From assembly GCA_030490835.1 (NCBI GenBank), contig CM059972.1, forward strand, positions 57,145,563 through 57,209,562: 64,000 nucleotides of DNA. Direction: 5' to 3'. Positions 47,921-58,904 of the stretch are shown here, one piece after another; within the stretch, counting starts at the first letter, position 1; each line of letters starts with the position of its first letter. Source of the stretch: Annona cherimola. Its lineage: Eukaryota; Streptophyta; Magnoliopsida; Magnoliales; Annonaceae. Position numbers and translations under genes: made by a program. The notes under the pieces are model-generated. The model was not told where the DNA came from. It worked only from the letters and a program-made list of their open reading frames with translations, and made no database searches.

Positions 47921-50750
47921 TGTGAAACCCCAACCTAAGTAGGGTCCAATGTATGCCTTGGACATATATATGTGAATTAAATGAATTATGGATGATTCGA
48001 GTGATAAGTATGAGCTGATATGGGACAATTGGATTAGAATAATATGTTGGTGATTAAAATACACCAAAACATTATGAATAATCATTTGAGATTATTTGAT
48101 ATGGATTATGAAAATTTAAATGATAATTGTCAAGTTAAGTGGGAAAATACTAGAAAATTCATAACTCAAAGCCCGTAAGGCGGATTAAAGTAAAATTTGA
48201 AAGGAAAGTTGATGATGTTGGGCTTGATGTCATGGGATTATTAGGTTATGAAAATCCTTTATGGAATTGGTGTAATGATTTATTAAACATATCTCAATTC
48301 CAACTGTTAACTTCTAACGGCTATAACTTGAGCTAGGAAAATCGGATTGAGATGAAATTCGAAAAAGTTGAATGAAATCATGAGATTAACATTTTGGAAG
48401 GTTTGGATTAATCTTATTATGTTGGGAAAATACCTGCATTGGAAAAGGCATATAGGGTTGACTTTTACACCTCAATAGTACCATGCATTAAAGGCTAGAG
48501 TGCATGACTTAAATGCAAATTTTAATGGACCAAATAGGTGTCAAATGCAGGTGCAATGCTGGGTATTTTATGCATAATTATAAAATGCAAAAAATTCCAT
48601 GAATTATCCATGCATTGATGCCCACATTAAAGGGGCTAAGAGTGCTCAAAATGAGCATAGGAGATATGGACGTCAATGGACAGTTGCAGCTGGTTATTTT
48701 TGCAATTTTTATTTTTTTAATTATGTATATATATAGCTGACATGTTGGAATGTATAAATAAGCATTTAATTACGTGAAAAAATCCAAGATAAATCATGAA
48801 TTGCAGCTGCCATGAAAGGTGAAAAAATGGACAGCTTATTTACACATGTGGACGTCCCATGTTGGATGCTAATGTAATGATTTTTTATTAATTTTTTTAA
48901 CACCAAATTAATACATGAATTAAAGGTTAATGAGGTGTATAATTTACCCTTAAATTAGGGTTGATAAAAAAATGAAAAATTGCTGGAAATAAAAGGCAGC
49001 AAGGGATGTGAATGGAGAGATAGGTGGACGGTCTTGATGCATGCAGATTTTTGCAATTAAGAAAATGTGAAAAAAATAATTTATATGGCTAATATTTATC
49101 CAGCACCTTAAGAGGATAAGGGGGCATTAAGTGGCTGTGGAAAACCAGCTCCAAAGTGGGGCCCATAGTTGGAAATTCCAGCCCTACCAAGGAGTGCACG
49201 TCCATGAGAGAGAAGGAGCTTGGAATATTCCAAGTGCTGAAATCCTTCTTCCTCAAGGTAGCCCTCATGTCCAGCACCTAGCCCAGCCAAAAGGAAGGAA
49301 AAGAAAGGGAAAAACAAGGGAAAAAGAAGGGAAATTTGGTGGAGGAAATCATCACCAAGTATTTAGGGTTTGGAGTGCATAATTCAAGTAAGTATATGGG
49401 TTGTTTTGAATTAGTTATCTTGAGCTTTTGAACTCCAAAATCTGATAATGAAATGGATGCTTAAACATGCCCTAAGTGATGATTCAACAAACCTTTGATT
49501 TGATATGGAATGGGTATTAGGTTGCAAATATGAATTTGCACGTTTAAGATGGTGAAAGTGAAGTTTTGAATGTGTTTTGAGTTGAAAACTCAAGTTGATA
49601 AACCCAAAATCTCCATGTCAAGTTGCTGTTTGGAATGAATGATATTATTAGGTTATGAATCATGTATTGATGCAAAACGTATGTTGATTTAAGCTTAAAT
49701 CATGAACTTTGGAAGCTATGAAATGCAAAGTGGTAAACATGACCCGATTTCTTCGTTTCTATGCTAAAAATCATATGGAAATGGGTTTACATGATTTATG
49801 AATTCTATGTAGGGTAAAATACCCTAGGATTAAGGTATTATGGATACGCAAAAGGATTTGGGAAGATAAGCCCAAATCTGATTTTTTATGGAATTTATGA
49901 AAGTATGTCTAAACGGAGTGAAACGGGACCCGAAACGGTGAAGCAACTTACTGTTTTGAGGGGTTATAATTTATGAATGTTAAATGAATGTTAATACCCT
50001 AAATTTGGATTAGGAAAAGTGGGATTAATTTCTGAAAATTCGGATTTATTAAACTGCTTAGGGTTATGTGTCAAAGGACACGTTAAATGGGTAAAAAATG
50101 GGTTCCAAAGTTGCTGTTTTGGAAACCTATGATTAATGAAATTAAATCCCATAAAATTATTCTAAATGTGGTGGTGATTAAGGTTAATTAACACGCTGAA
50201 ATATGGATTACATTGCTGACTTAGAAAATTTTATGAAATGCATTATGTATATGTTGCCAAATGGGCATATGTGAAGGAATAGATATGCAAGGGTGATGAA
50301 TGACCTGTGAAATGTGACTTTGTGCAAAAATACATAAAAATATGATGAATTCCATGATTATATATCTGTCTAGAACTATACGATGTAATTTCCAATTTTG
50401 GAATTGATTAATGAAGCCTAAGGTGATAACGGGTGCTTAAAACGGGCACTGATGTATGAATTGTGGAAAGTAGGTGAAAAATGGATAAGAAAATGCTAAA
50501 TGAAGGATAATGAAATTTCATTTAAGATAAATGAAAGATCATAATATGCTTGAAAACTATCCTAAGTAAGGATACTAAGAATGAAAAGAATAATTAATAT
50601 GGTGCACAAGTTGTGTTGTTATGTATAAATCTCCGACTGTAAAACAAGTGGGTCGTATAAGTCAATGAAAAATATATGGGTTGGAAAACTAAATTAGATG
50701 CAAGCATATGAGATTGTATGTATAAATGCAATTTAATTTTATGCGTATAG

Positions 50751-50792
50751 GCAAGGAAAGGAATGGAAGGAAAGGGATTATGGCGATCTTAG
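50751..50792 (+). other. Candidate leader micro-exon, L11 (42 nt)
   Basis: Preceded by TTATGCGTATAG and followed by GTAAGCAAGC; starts GCAAGGAAAGGAATGG. Confidence 0.6.
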
Positions 50793-52654
50793 GTAAGCAA
50801 GCGAACTTTTTAAATGCTATTTTCTTTCTATGTGATTGATACAATTGAAATGTTTATGTTTATGTTTTAATGAATGGGCAAACACAAGTTTTGAAAATGA
50901 TGACTTTAATGAAAAGCCACAAGTTTTGGAAAACTACGACTTTAATGAAAAGTCGTAAGTTTTGGAAAAGAATGGCTTTAAGGAAAAGCCTCGAGGTTTG
51001 CTTCATGGGAAGCAAGCCATATGTTTTAAGATAAGGATTTTATCATCAGTGTTGCCAAAGATTGGCAATGCTTTATGTTAATGGAATTGAGAATTTCGCT
51101 TATGAGTAAGCAAGTTCTCCGTGATAATGTTTACAAAGGATTTCATGTTTGATGCCGATGGTTTTAAGAATTTTCTTATGGGCAAGAAAGTTCTTTATGA
51201 TATTGTTTCAAAAGTATTTTATAAGAAAAAAGGAATTTTGCCCTTTTTCACAAAGCAACAAATGTAAATAAGTTTTGAATTTCTCTTATCTTGTTTAATG
51301 ATAAATAATTATGTTTGTGAAAGAAAAAGAAAAAGGAGATTTGATTTATGTAAAAGATTTTTTTGCTAGGTCATGATAATTAAATAATAAATGATGATTT
51401 GGATATAGTTTATATGTTTTGAAATGATATTCGAAAAGTATTGATTTCCTTTAGATAAGGAAATCTATGTTGAAAATATCTTGGAAAATGTTTATACGGA
51501 TGTGTTGAAAGGGATTTAAGGATGACCAACTTCCTATGTTGATTTCATAAAATGGTTTGATTTCGGGTTGCTAAATGGTATGCAAAAATTATGCAAGCCC
51601 TTAATGTAAAAATGACAAAATTGATATGTGGACAAGAAATTGATTTTAAGGTGGTTGAGAAGGGATTAGTACAATTGCATAACTTTTGTAAGCAAAAGGC
51701 TCCGAAATGGAAACCAAGAAAATGCTAGGAAAAATGTGTGATTTATTCTTGAAAATCTAAAGTTTTGAAATTATTTTATTATAAAGGGTTTTTAAAGTGT
51801 GTTGTTTCTCAAACATTTCAAATATTTATCAAAATATTTTACTCAAAATGTTTCTAACGGAATTTAAGGAAGGTCATCCTAAAATTAGATTTCAAATAAC
51901 AACTTGTTAAAGTGGGTGCGCTCGCTTACAAGTTGACACGGACTGCGGTCTGTGATGTGTTTTTGAAAATAATTTTTAAATATATAGACTTCAGTCTAAG
52001 ATTTTTTGTGTGGTTATGGATGCAGACAGAGGTCTGTGATCCCGGTTTAAAAGGACATAGGCTGCGGTCTCTGGTTCTTCAAACCAAACGGGCTATGGTC
52101 CGTCTTAATAATATATGGTGCACCAGTACAAGGAATAGGCCGGGTGTAGAGCACGGGTGGGATGACCAGGGCCCACTCTACATAAGGCGAAGTCGCTAAG
52201 GGATGGCAGGGTGCCAAAGGCGCCTTCCCTGAGATGGGAGCAGGATAAATAAACAGCCGCCTGGCTAGCGTGCTATTAAGGATTCTCTTCCAATAGGTAG
52301 TATGATCACTTGCTAAGTGTCACTACTGGATGGAGAGAAATGTGTTTGCATACGTTTTGCTTTTCAAAAGCCCTAAGATTGGGATATAAAAGTATTTATA
52401 TGAAAAATTATCCAAAATTGGATTTTTATGAGCCATTATGCATAAGTTACCATCAAAGCAGGGTCTTTTACACAAAATGTGTAAATATTAAGAATAAAAA
52501 ATGGTTTTTATGCAAAAGTTTTTATGAAAAAGATTCATGACTTGTTTGCTATAAACAAGCCCCAGGATGAGGATTATAAAAAAGGGTTTATGTTGGAAAA
52601 TGTTTTGGCCATAAGAATGTCCATTTTCAAAAGGCTTATGTGGAAAAAATGGTT

Positions 52655-52924
52655 GGACATGAGAATGTCCATTTCCTAAAGGGATTTATGTTGGAACATG
52701 TGTTGACATAAAAATTTCCATTTCCAACAAGGTTTACATGGAAAAATATTTTAGGACGTATAAACGTCCGTTTCCAAAAAGGTTTACATGGAAAAATGTT
52801 TTAGGACATATAAATGTCCGTTTCCAACAAGGTTTAAGTGGAAAAATGTCTTAGGACGTATGAACGTCCAATGCCAAAATGATTTATGTGAAAAAAACGT
52901 CTTTTCGTGGACATGAGAATGTCC
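52655..52924 (+). repeat. Hairpin array GGAC(A/G)...(T/C)GTCC, 50-bp period in part
   Basis: Stem-loops with GGACR arms start at 52655, 52754, 52804, 52854 and 52909. Three of them are exactly 50 bp apart within a repeated TTTACATGGAAAAATGTTTTA context. Matching changes occur in both arms. Related arrays: 21420-21950 (LTR b) and 26500-26760 (LTR a), on the opposite strand. Confidence 0.75.
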
Positions 52925-53825
52925 ATTGCCGAATATGGTTTATGTCATGGTATTTTGGGACATAGAATGTCCTCCTTTGCCAAAGGATTTATGAGAAAAA
53001 TGTTTTGGACGTAAAACATCCACTGACAAAAGATGGTTGTATGTGACGGTCTTTGAACATTAGAAATGTTCATCTAAGATGAAATGAAATTAATTAAGAA
53101 AGGTAAAACGTATATGTTTTTCCTTAACAAGCCCAAACGTGGCTTGTAAATGATTTTAATAATAAATATTTTAGGATAATGTTTAAGGACATAGAATTGT
53201 CCTCATGAACACAGAATTTCATTATAATGTTTTAAGACATATAAATGTCCTCAAGAAAAAAATGTTCAAGATATTTAATGAAATGATTTTCAAGGAAGTC
53301 TTGCCCTAAAAGATAAAATGCTTGCTTACTGACTTGTCACTCACGTTTTGTTTTTCCAACCCTTAAACAGGTACCGAAAAACTCAGAAGGTTGCAAACCT
53401 AAGACGTGAAAGAGGGTACGGGATGATGGCCAGGTAGGCTATAAGGAATGGAAAGGCGTGAGTATGCTAAAGTATGCTAATGTGTATGCGAACTTAATTT
53501 AGAATTTTAAGTTCTATATGATCTAATGACTGAATGTGTATACATGTAAAATGATATGATTAAGTCAAGAAGATTGTCATTGTAGAAAAGCAGGATAAGA
53601 TGCTATGAAATATAATTTGAAATTTTTATTACAGGTGTATCGACACTTGTTTGATAAATGATGCAAAATGTAAAGATATTAACGATGATGAACAAAATTT
53701 TTTTTTTGGACGAGTTTCAATTACAATCCCGCCACGTGACCAGGGCAACAATCCTGATTCACATTTACCAATCGATAAGGTCTTGAGGTAAGGAAGTGAC
53801 GTCTCGATTTGGGGCGCCACAGAAG

Positions 53826-53838
53826 TTGGTATCAGAGC
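53826..53838 (+). promoter_or_regulatory. L11 primer binding site (initiator tRNA-Met)
   Basis: Perfect TTGGTATCAGAGC four bases after the LTR end, the canonical plant LTR-retrotransposon PBS. Flanked by the perfect inverted repeat 53763-53773 / 53842-53852. Confidence 0.92.
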
Positions 53839-53852
53839 TTGGATTGGTAAAT

Positions 53853-54734
53853 AGGCGTGGTAAGAAAAGATTTGATATCACAAGATGATTTTTCAGCAAT
53901 GATTGATAGATAGATATAGAAGAAAAATGAAAAATGATGAAAGAGATAGATTGAGATTATAAGACCTATACGATATGTATTGTCTTATATTGTGCGTCAT
54001 TATGACACAAGAATATGATTATTTGAGGAAATGTAGTTGGTATGCTATGTTTCATAATGTAGATAATATATGAAGGAAAAATAATATGATGACAGTGAGA
54101 TGAAGCAGGAGGTAGGAGAATTTAAGGAAAGACAAAGGATAGAAGGGAATCAGAACAGATGACGGCTTATGGAACCCTACATAGAGACCCCTCTTACCTA
54201 AGGTAAACTATACCTCACATAAGATAACACATGACTGTGCTATATGATATATACGTTTCAGGTGCAGAGCTATGGTGGACATGTGTAAGACACCAAGGCG
54301 CCAACTTTCTAAGTGATTTTTGGTCTAGAGTTATGTTCATGATAAAAAAACAGATTACGCAAATATAATCTGTATGTGTAAGGAAAAGCAACCTTACACT
54401 ATGAAAGGCAAAGATAGAAATGAGAAAGGTAGGGAAAAAATGAGTTTTCCTTTGATTTTTATGAATGTATTGTGTTTGATGCTATGAAAATACAGGTGCA
54501 TTTGATTTCATTCAAATGCTAAGCCATATGAAAAAGGAAAGGTCATTGATCTTTCTAGAACATATAATTGACTACGTATGATGATTCCATGATCAAAAAT
54601 GATCATATTGACTATGTGTGATATGAGTGAATATTCTGATAAGAAATGCTATTGATATAATTTTATATGTTGCTTTTTACAACGTGTCTATCACCTTAGT
54701 TTTAAACAAGGAAAAGGCAGTTATAGATATGAGT
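53853..54734 (+). other. L11 leader
   Basis: The first ~110 bp match element P's leader (38639-38757). The rest is AT-rich with no supported ORF; I do not see a counterpart of the L10 leader ORF, so it is absent or decayed past recognition. Confidence 0.5.
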
Positions 54735-55474
54735 CAACAGGAAAGAAGAAAAGCTAGTAGAAAATCTAATTATCTAGGACAAGTGAGTCCATAAGCTCAT
54801 TAACGACGGGTAACTATAAGCCCTAAGTCAAAGGATTTGAGGTGTTACCGCTAAGAGTAATATCTCATAGGTAGAAAGAGTAAAGGATAACTGCAACTTT
54901 AGAAGAAACAGTGTAAGTAGGCTGCCCAAGATTGTGTGGCTTAGACAGAGGAATAATACAGGGCCTTTGGGAAAATACCCAACAGGACCAATTAGACGCA
55001 GGTGGAAAAGATGAATCGGTATAGGTAATAATTTTTAACCTAGTACCCAGACCTTTAAGGGTTGATAATGATAAGATAGAAGTAAATGGAAAGGTTATTG
55101 ATGCCTTTCTAGCTCAGTATCCACCTAAGTTCTTAGGTGAATTAGATTTTATTCAAGATGAGCAGTGAATGACTGAACCCAAAAACATGTTCAAGGTTTG
55201 AGCATGTAGTCAAATGAAATGTCCAAGCATTAATTGGCAACGCTTATAAGTAATAAGAAACCCTAAAATAGCTGTTATGCCATAATCGAAGAAGGTAATC
55301 TGGAAGAATTTGTTAAGAAATATCTTCCGATAGGACATGACGATGTAATACATGTTGGTAATGAACATGTACAATTAGGGAAAGGACAACTTGACCCTAA
55401 AGATTAAGGAACCTGGTGTAAGGAAAAGAAATGAATAAGAAAGGTTAACTCAACCAATAGTTATAACTGATAGG
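54735..55474 (+). pseudogene. gag relic of L11, cut by the copia element
   Basis: Several frames retain gag motifs known from L10: IIQGLWENTQQDQLDAG (about 54945-54998), DAFLAQYPPKFLGELD (about 55098-55148) and an EQ-x-MTEPKNMFKV echo of QAEQWMTEIKKLFRI. Stops are frequent. It ends at 55474, where the copia 3' LTR begins; ATAGG (55470-55474) is the candidate target duplication. Confidence 0.65.
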
Positions 55475-56122
55475 TGTTGGTCCTGAGTTGATGACAATTA
55501 CCCAAGAAGGGATGAGTGAATTGGGTATTTAAAATTTTAAACTTTAATCAGAAACTTTACCCTGGTTTAGTTTAATCCCCTTTAATAAAATAAATAGAAA
55601 GTAATAAGATAAAGAAAGCGGAAACGAAAAACAGTAGACAAGATTTGTGACTTGGGTTCCACTATGTATTCCGCGAATACAACTAGAGTCTCCACTCTCT
55701 TCTAGATTCTAGCTCTAGGGGGCATATACAACAAGAGCCTCCACTCTCTTATAGATTCTAGCTCTAGGGGGTGTATACACAAATAGCACAAGTAGGTGAT
55801 GAGTTTCACTCAAAACACAACGCTACTTTGCTATAGCTTGGTTTGAAACACCAAAATCAAACTAAGTACCAAAAACCAAATAATAAGATGAAATAGAAGA
55901 AATCTACACTTTACAGATTTGTGTAGCAAGTTCCAGCTCGAGGAAGAATCTGTAGAAGCAACAAATCATTTTGCGTTGAAGCAAACATCGACTTTGAAGC
56001 TTGTTCTTCCTTTGAAAGTGTATAGATCACTCAATTGTAGAGAAAAGTGCATTGAACTCTTAGTAGCACTTCTTTCCTCTTTTACAGCTCTATCTTGTTT
56101 TTTTCCATGTTTGCTTGAGTGT

Positions 56123-56132
56123 CTATATATAG
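56123..56132 (-). promoter_or_regulatory. TATA box of the copia LTR
   Basis: CTATATATAG at the expected place downstream of the U3 tandem array; transcription would start near 56095 on the minus strand. Confidence 0.65.
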
Positions 56133-56212
56133 AGGAGGGAGAATTTTGAATGTTATAGAGTTGGTTGGCGCGTAATAAATGTTCCAACGTTCAAAAATTC
56201 GAACGTTATTTC

Positions 56213-56755
56213 TCCAAGTCGCAGGTGGAGTCGACTTCGTGTGCGACTTCACTCAAGTCGCATGCTGGAGTCGACTTTGGGTGCAACTTCGGCTATGCTT
56301 CATTTGTTCAAGTTCTTCCTCAGGTCGACTTGGCCTTGGACTTGACCCAAGTCGCATGTGGAGTCAACTTCTGGCGCGACTTCGGATGCTTCAGTTTCCA
56401 AGTCTGTCTTCTGGGTTGACTTGGTCTGAGACTTGACCCAAGTCAATGCTGGAATCTACTTGGCCTGCGACTTCACCCAAGTCGCAAGTGGAGTCGACTT
56501 CATGTGCGACTTCGGCAGCTTTGCTACCCAATTTCAACTCTGGAAGAAAAGTGTCACTTGAAGTCGATACTGGAGTCGACTTGGTTTGCGACTTCACCCA
56601 AGTCGCAGATGGAGTCGACTTTGTTTGCGACTTCGGCACACTTGGATCCCAATTTCAACACTGAACAAATTTTTGCACTTGAAGTCGCTTCTGGAGTCGA
56701 CTTGGGGATCGACTTTGCCTAAGTCGATGCTGGAGTCGACTTGGTGATCGACTTG
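56213..56755 (-). repeat. U3 tandem array, ~39-bp GTCGACTT units
   Basis: About nine degenerate units of the plan AAGTCG-N4-TGGAGTCGACTT-N5-GCGACTTCACCC, in pairs separated by ~45-bp spacers that also repeat (CCCAATTTCAAC-TGGAA/ CTGAA). They lie upstream of the TATA box in the sense direction, the place of LTR enhancers. A single similar unit stands outside the LTR at 59437-59465. Confidence 0.85.
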
Positions 56756-56905
56756 ACCTGTTATACTTCATATTTTTTACTTTTATAACTAAAACATTAC
56801 ACAAAATGCATTAGTAGTTAAAACTTACTCAAATTGTATTGTTAATCATCAAAACACATGCTTTGGATATTTTGCATTTGATTTTCAACAATTGTTTTCA
56901 ACAAT

Positions 56906-56918
56906 CTCTCCCTTTTTG
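56906..56918 (-). promoter_or_regulatory. Polypurine tract at the 3' LTR
   Basis: Sense CAAAAAGGGAGAGATTG immediately before TGTTGAAAAC. Confidence 0.75.
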
Positions 56919-56925
56919 ATGATTG

Positions 56926-57289
56926 AAAAAACTAATTTGAGTTTATACCAATCATCATGTCATTTTTCTTTTGAACTTTGTGAAACTGTCATATATATTT
57001 CATTTTCATCTTTTTCATATGTTACTTCAAATAATCTCAAGTTGAATCAATCATTCAATCAATTAAAGCATAATCAAAGCATTTGTAATCAGAGTATAAA
57101 CTTTTTATATCAGAGCATAATTCAGATAAACTTTGCAAGAAGTAATCGGACCACTAATAAAAAATTTCATAAGCAAGCTTTTCATATAATCAAAAAGTTC
57201 ATACAAGTTTGAAATGCAAATGAAACCTATATACAAGCTGCAAGCTACCCAACCCAAAATCCTAAAAATCTAACTCCAAAACTCAACTA
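56926..57289 (-). other. Spacer between the two polypurine tracts
   Basis: AT-rich, no supported gene. Confidence 0.5.
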
Positions 57290-57304
57290 TTCTCCCCCTT
57301 TTTG
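57290..57304 (-). promoter_or_regulatory. Second polypurine tract, directly after the extra ORF
   Basis: Sense ACAAAAAGGGGGAGAA starts one or two bases after the TGA of the extra ORF and ~385 bp before the LTR-adjacent tract. It may be an additional plus-strand primer or a duplicated tract. Confidence 0.6.
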
Positions 57305-58901
57305 TCAATCAAGCAAATAGGGGTCGACTCGAAGAGCTTTGGTGAACTGGAACACAGAGATAGGATATGGAGTCGGGCGAACGGGTTGAATGAGAGCCGA
57401 GGAGTAAAATGAGGATACTGGGGCAGGTGTGGGATCTCGTTGAACTGATCCAGTGTCAAATGGATCAAGCTCGGGGATAGGCTGATGACAATGGCTTCCG
57501 AATGCTAAGTGATATCGGATGGTCTGGAGCTCCCTATCCATGCGATCCTGTCGAGAATGCATATCCATGATAGCATGTAGGACCTCGACAATCTGATTGG
57601 TCATCTGGTCCTCTAGCTGCTCCAGGTGCTCTTGAATGGCCTGAACTGAAGTATCTCGAAATGATGGTCGTGGTGCTAGGTCTGGAATCTCAGATCTTCT
57701 AGAGGAGAATGACCCATGTGACAGTGGTGATGCAGGCTCCTCCGGTGCATCCTGTGGTGGAGCGGGTTGAGCTTCTAGTGATGGCGGGGGCTGCTCCCCC
57801 TCAACCTGTGCATCCCCATCTTCCTCTGGAGCCGGTGCACCCTCTTCTTCTTCAGCCCTGAGTTGATTTACATTGATCTTCATTCTTTGGATCACTGCTT
57901 TGTTGATCGCATTTGTAGGCTTTAACACCTCGAATATCAACTCCAAAATGTTCTAGGATCTTCGTGATCCAAGTCCCATAAGGCAAAACCCCTCGTGGGT
58001 TGTCTTTCCTAGAACTTAGGGCTTCTATGAACAACCAAGGGAGGCTAACTTTGACTCGGTTCACAAGCTTCCACAGTATTCCTGCCTCCTGTGGGTTGAG
58101 CTGATTTCTACCGCCACCTTTGGGGTAGATGCAATGTGCAATCAATAATCTGAGGACCCTGATCCTCGGGATAAGTCCATGTAATGTAAGAACTTAATCC
58201 CTAGATGATACTTATTGCTCCTAGTAAGCTGATTGTAGATATCTGAGAGGGTAAGATTTTCAGGCAATGGCTCATCCTCATGGGGTACCTCTAAGATTTG
58301 CCCCGCATTCATGATTGCCTCCTCGAACCTTGGGGTTACTCCGATTCTAAAAAATATGTTAACTCCTTTGACAAAGGTACCGAAGTACTCATCATCCCAT
58401 AGATAGTAGAAGATACAAGTCAAATCGGGATATACCCTTTCATCTGCCTTTAGTAGGCTAGTCCACCCTTGGAAATCCAGCAGCTGCTCAATGTCGGACT
58501 CATAATCCCTCAAAAATTTAAAGTCGATGATTTTTGGGATGAATACCTTTCGTTCATAGAAACTCTTATAGAACCGGCTGTGCTGTAACTCGGTCTTGAA
58601 ATATGTTGTTGGCATTTTCAGGACTTGGGCTTTGGCAGCTGGGGTTCCCTTCCTTCTGGCCCCAGATTGTGTACTTTGTGATGTTTGGGGTTCTTCTTCC
58701 CGGGCAGCTGTAGTTGACGGAGTTGCTACTTGAAATCGAACTCTGCGGCCTGTGGAAGTAGATGGTTATTCTCGGGCACGCTTTGAGGGGGTCCGTTGCC
58801 TCCTTGGGACCTCCTCTTCGGCTTGGGAGCCGGATTGTCTAGGAACTGGTTTGCGGGATGGTTTAGACACGGCTATCTTTGGAATTCTGGATTTAGGTGC
58901 C
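57305..58901 (-). pseudogene. Extra ORF downstream of copia pol (env-position ORF, plant-transposon-protein-like)
   Basis: Sense start ATG at 58901 (MAPKSRIPKIAVSKPSRKP), basic and Ser/Pro-rich; one in-frame TAA near 58770; then a globular region (58615-58142) with FYERKVFIPKIIDFKF and FYYLWDDEYFGTFVKG; a frameshift near 58145 into KDNPRGVLPYGTWITKILEH; a compensating shift near 57945; then an acidic Pro/Glu-rich linker (~57870-57700) and a predicted coiled coil (around HLEQLEDQMTNQIVEVLHAI). TGA at 57305. The globular part resembles the family annotated as 'putative plant transposon protein' in plant genomes (recalled, not searched). I see no signal peptide or membrane segment, so an envelope function is not supported although the position equals the env-like ORF of SIRE elements. 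Confidence 0.7.
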
Positions 58902-58904
58902 ATT

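Larger units (their letters stand above)
47921..53821 (+). mobile_element. Element L11 5' LTR (5.90 kb)
   Basis: Runs from TGTGAAACCCCAACC to GGGGCGCCACA, with PBS following. Landmarks: U3 boxes (48155-48205, 48310-48363), degraded TATA (~49182), donor (GT 49388), micro-exon (50751-50792), palindromic GGTCTGTG words (51938-52110), GC-rich island (52140-52275), GGACA/TGTCC hairpin array (52655-52924) and acceptor (CAG ends 53370). Most of its extra length over L10 lies in the interval between micro-exon and acceptor (2.6 kb versus 0.66 kb). No protein gene is present. Confidence 0.92.
55475..56903 (-). mobile_element. 3' LTR of the copia element (1.43 kb)
   Basis: Sense start TGTTGAAAAC at 56903, directly after a polypurine tract; sense end CTCAGGACCAACA at 55475. 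U3 holds a GTCGAC tandem array and a TATA box. The second half has a tandem pair of ~65 bp (about 55680-55790: CTCCACTCTCTT-TAGATTCTAGCTCTAGGGGG). Confidence 0.85.

Noticed and set aside
52655..52924. CRISPR-like regular repeats with 50-bp period
   Set aside because: Plant LTR context, no unique spacers, and the spacing segments are themselves repeated; it is a tandem hairpin array.
53826..53838. Possible tRNA gene fragment
   Set aside because: The 13 bases are the primer binding site complementary to a tRNA 3' end; no cloverleaf sequence is nearby.
57305..58901. True envelope glycoprotein gene
   Set aside because: No signal peptide, transmembrane segment or cleavage-site-like motif is visible in the frames; only the position is env-like.
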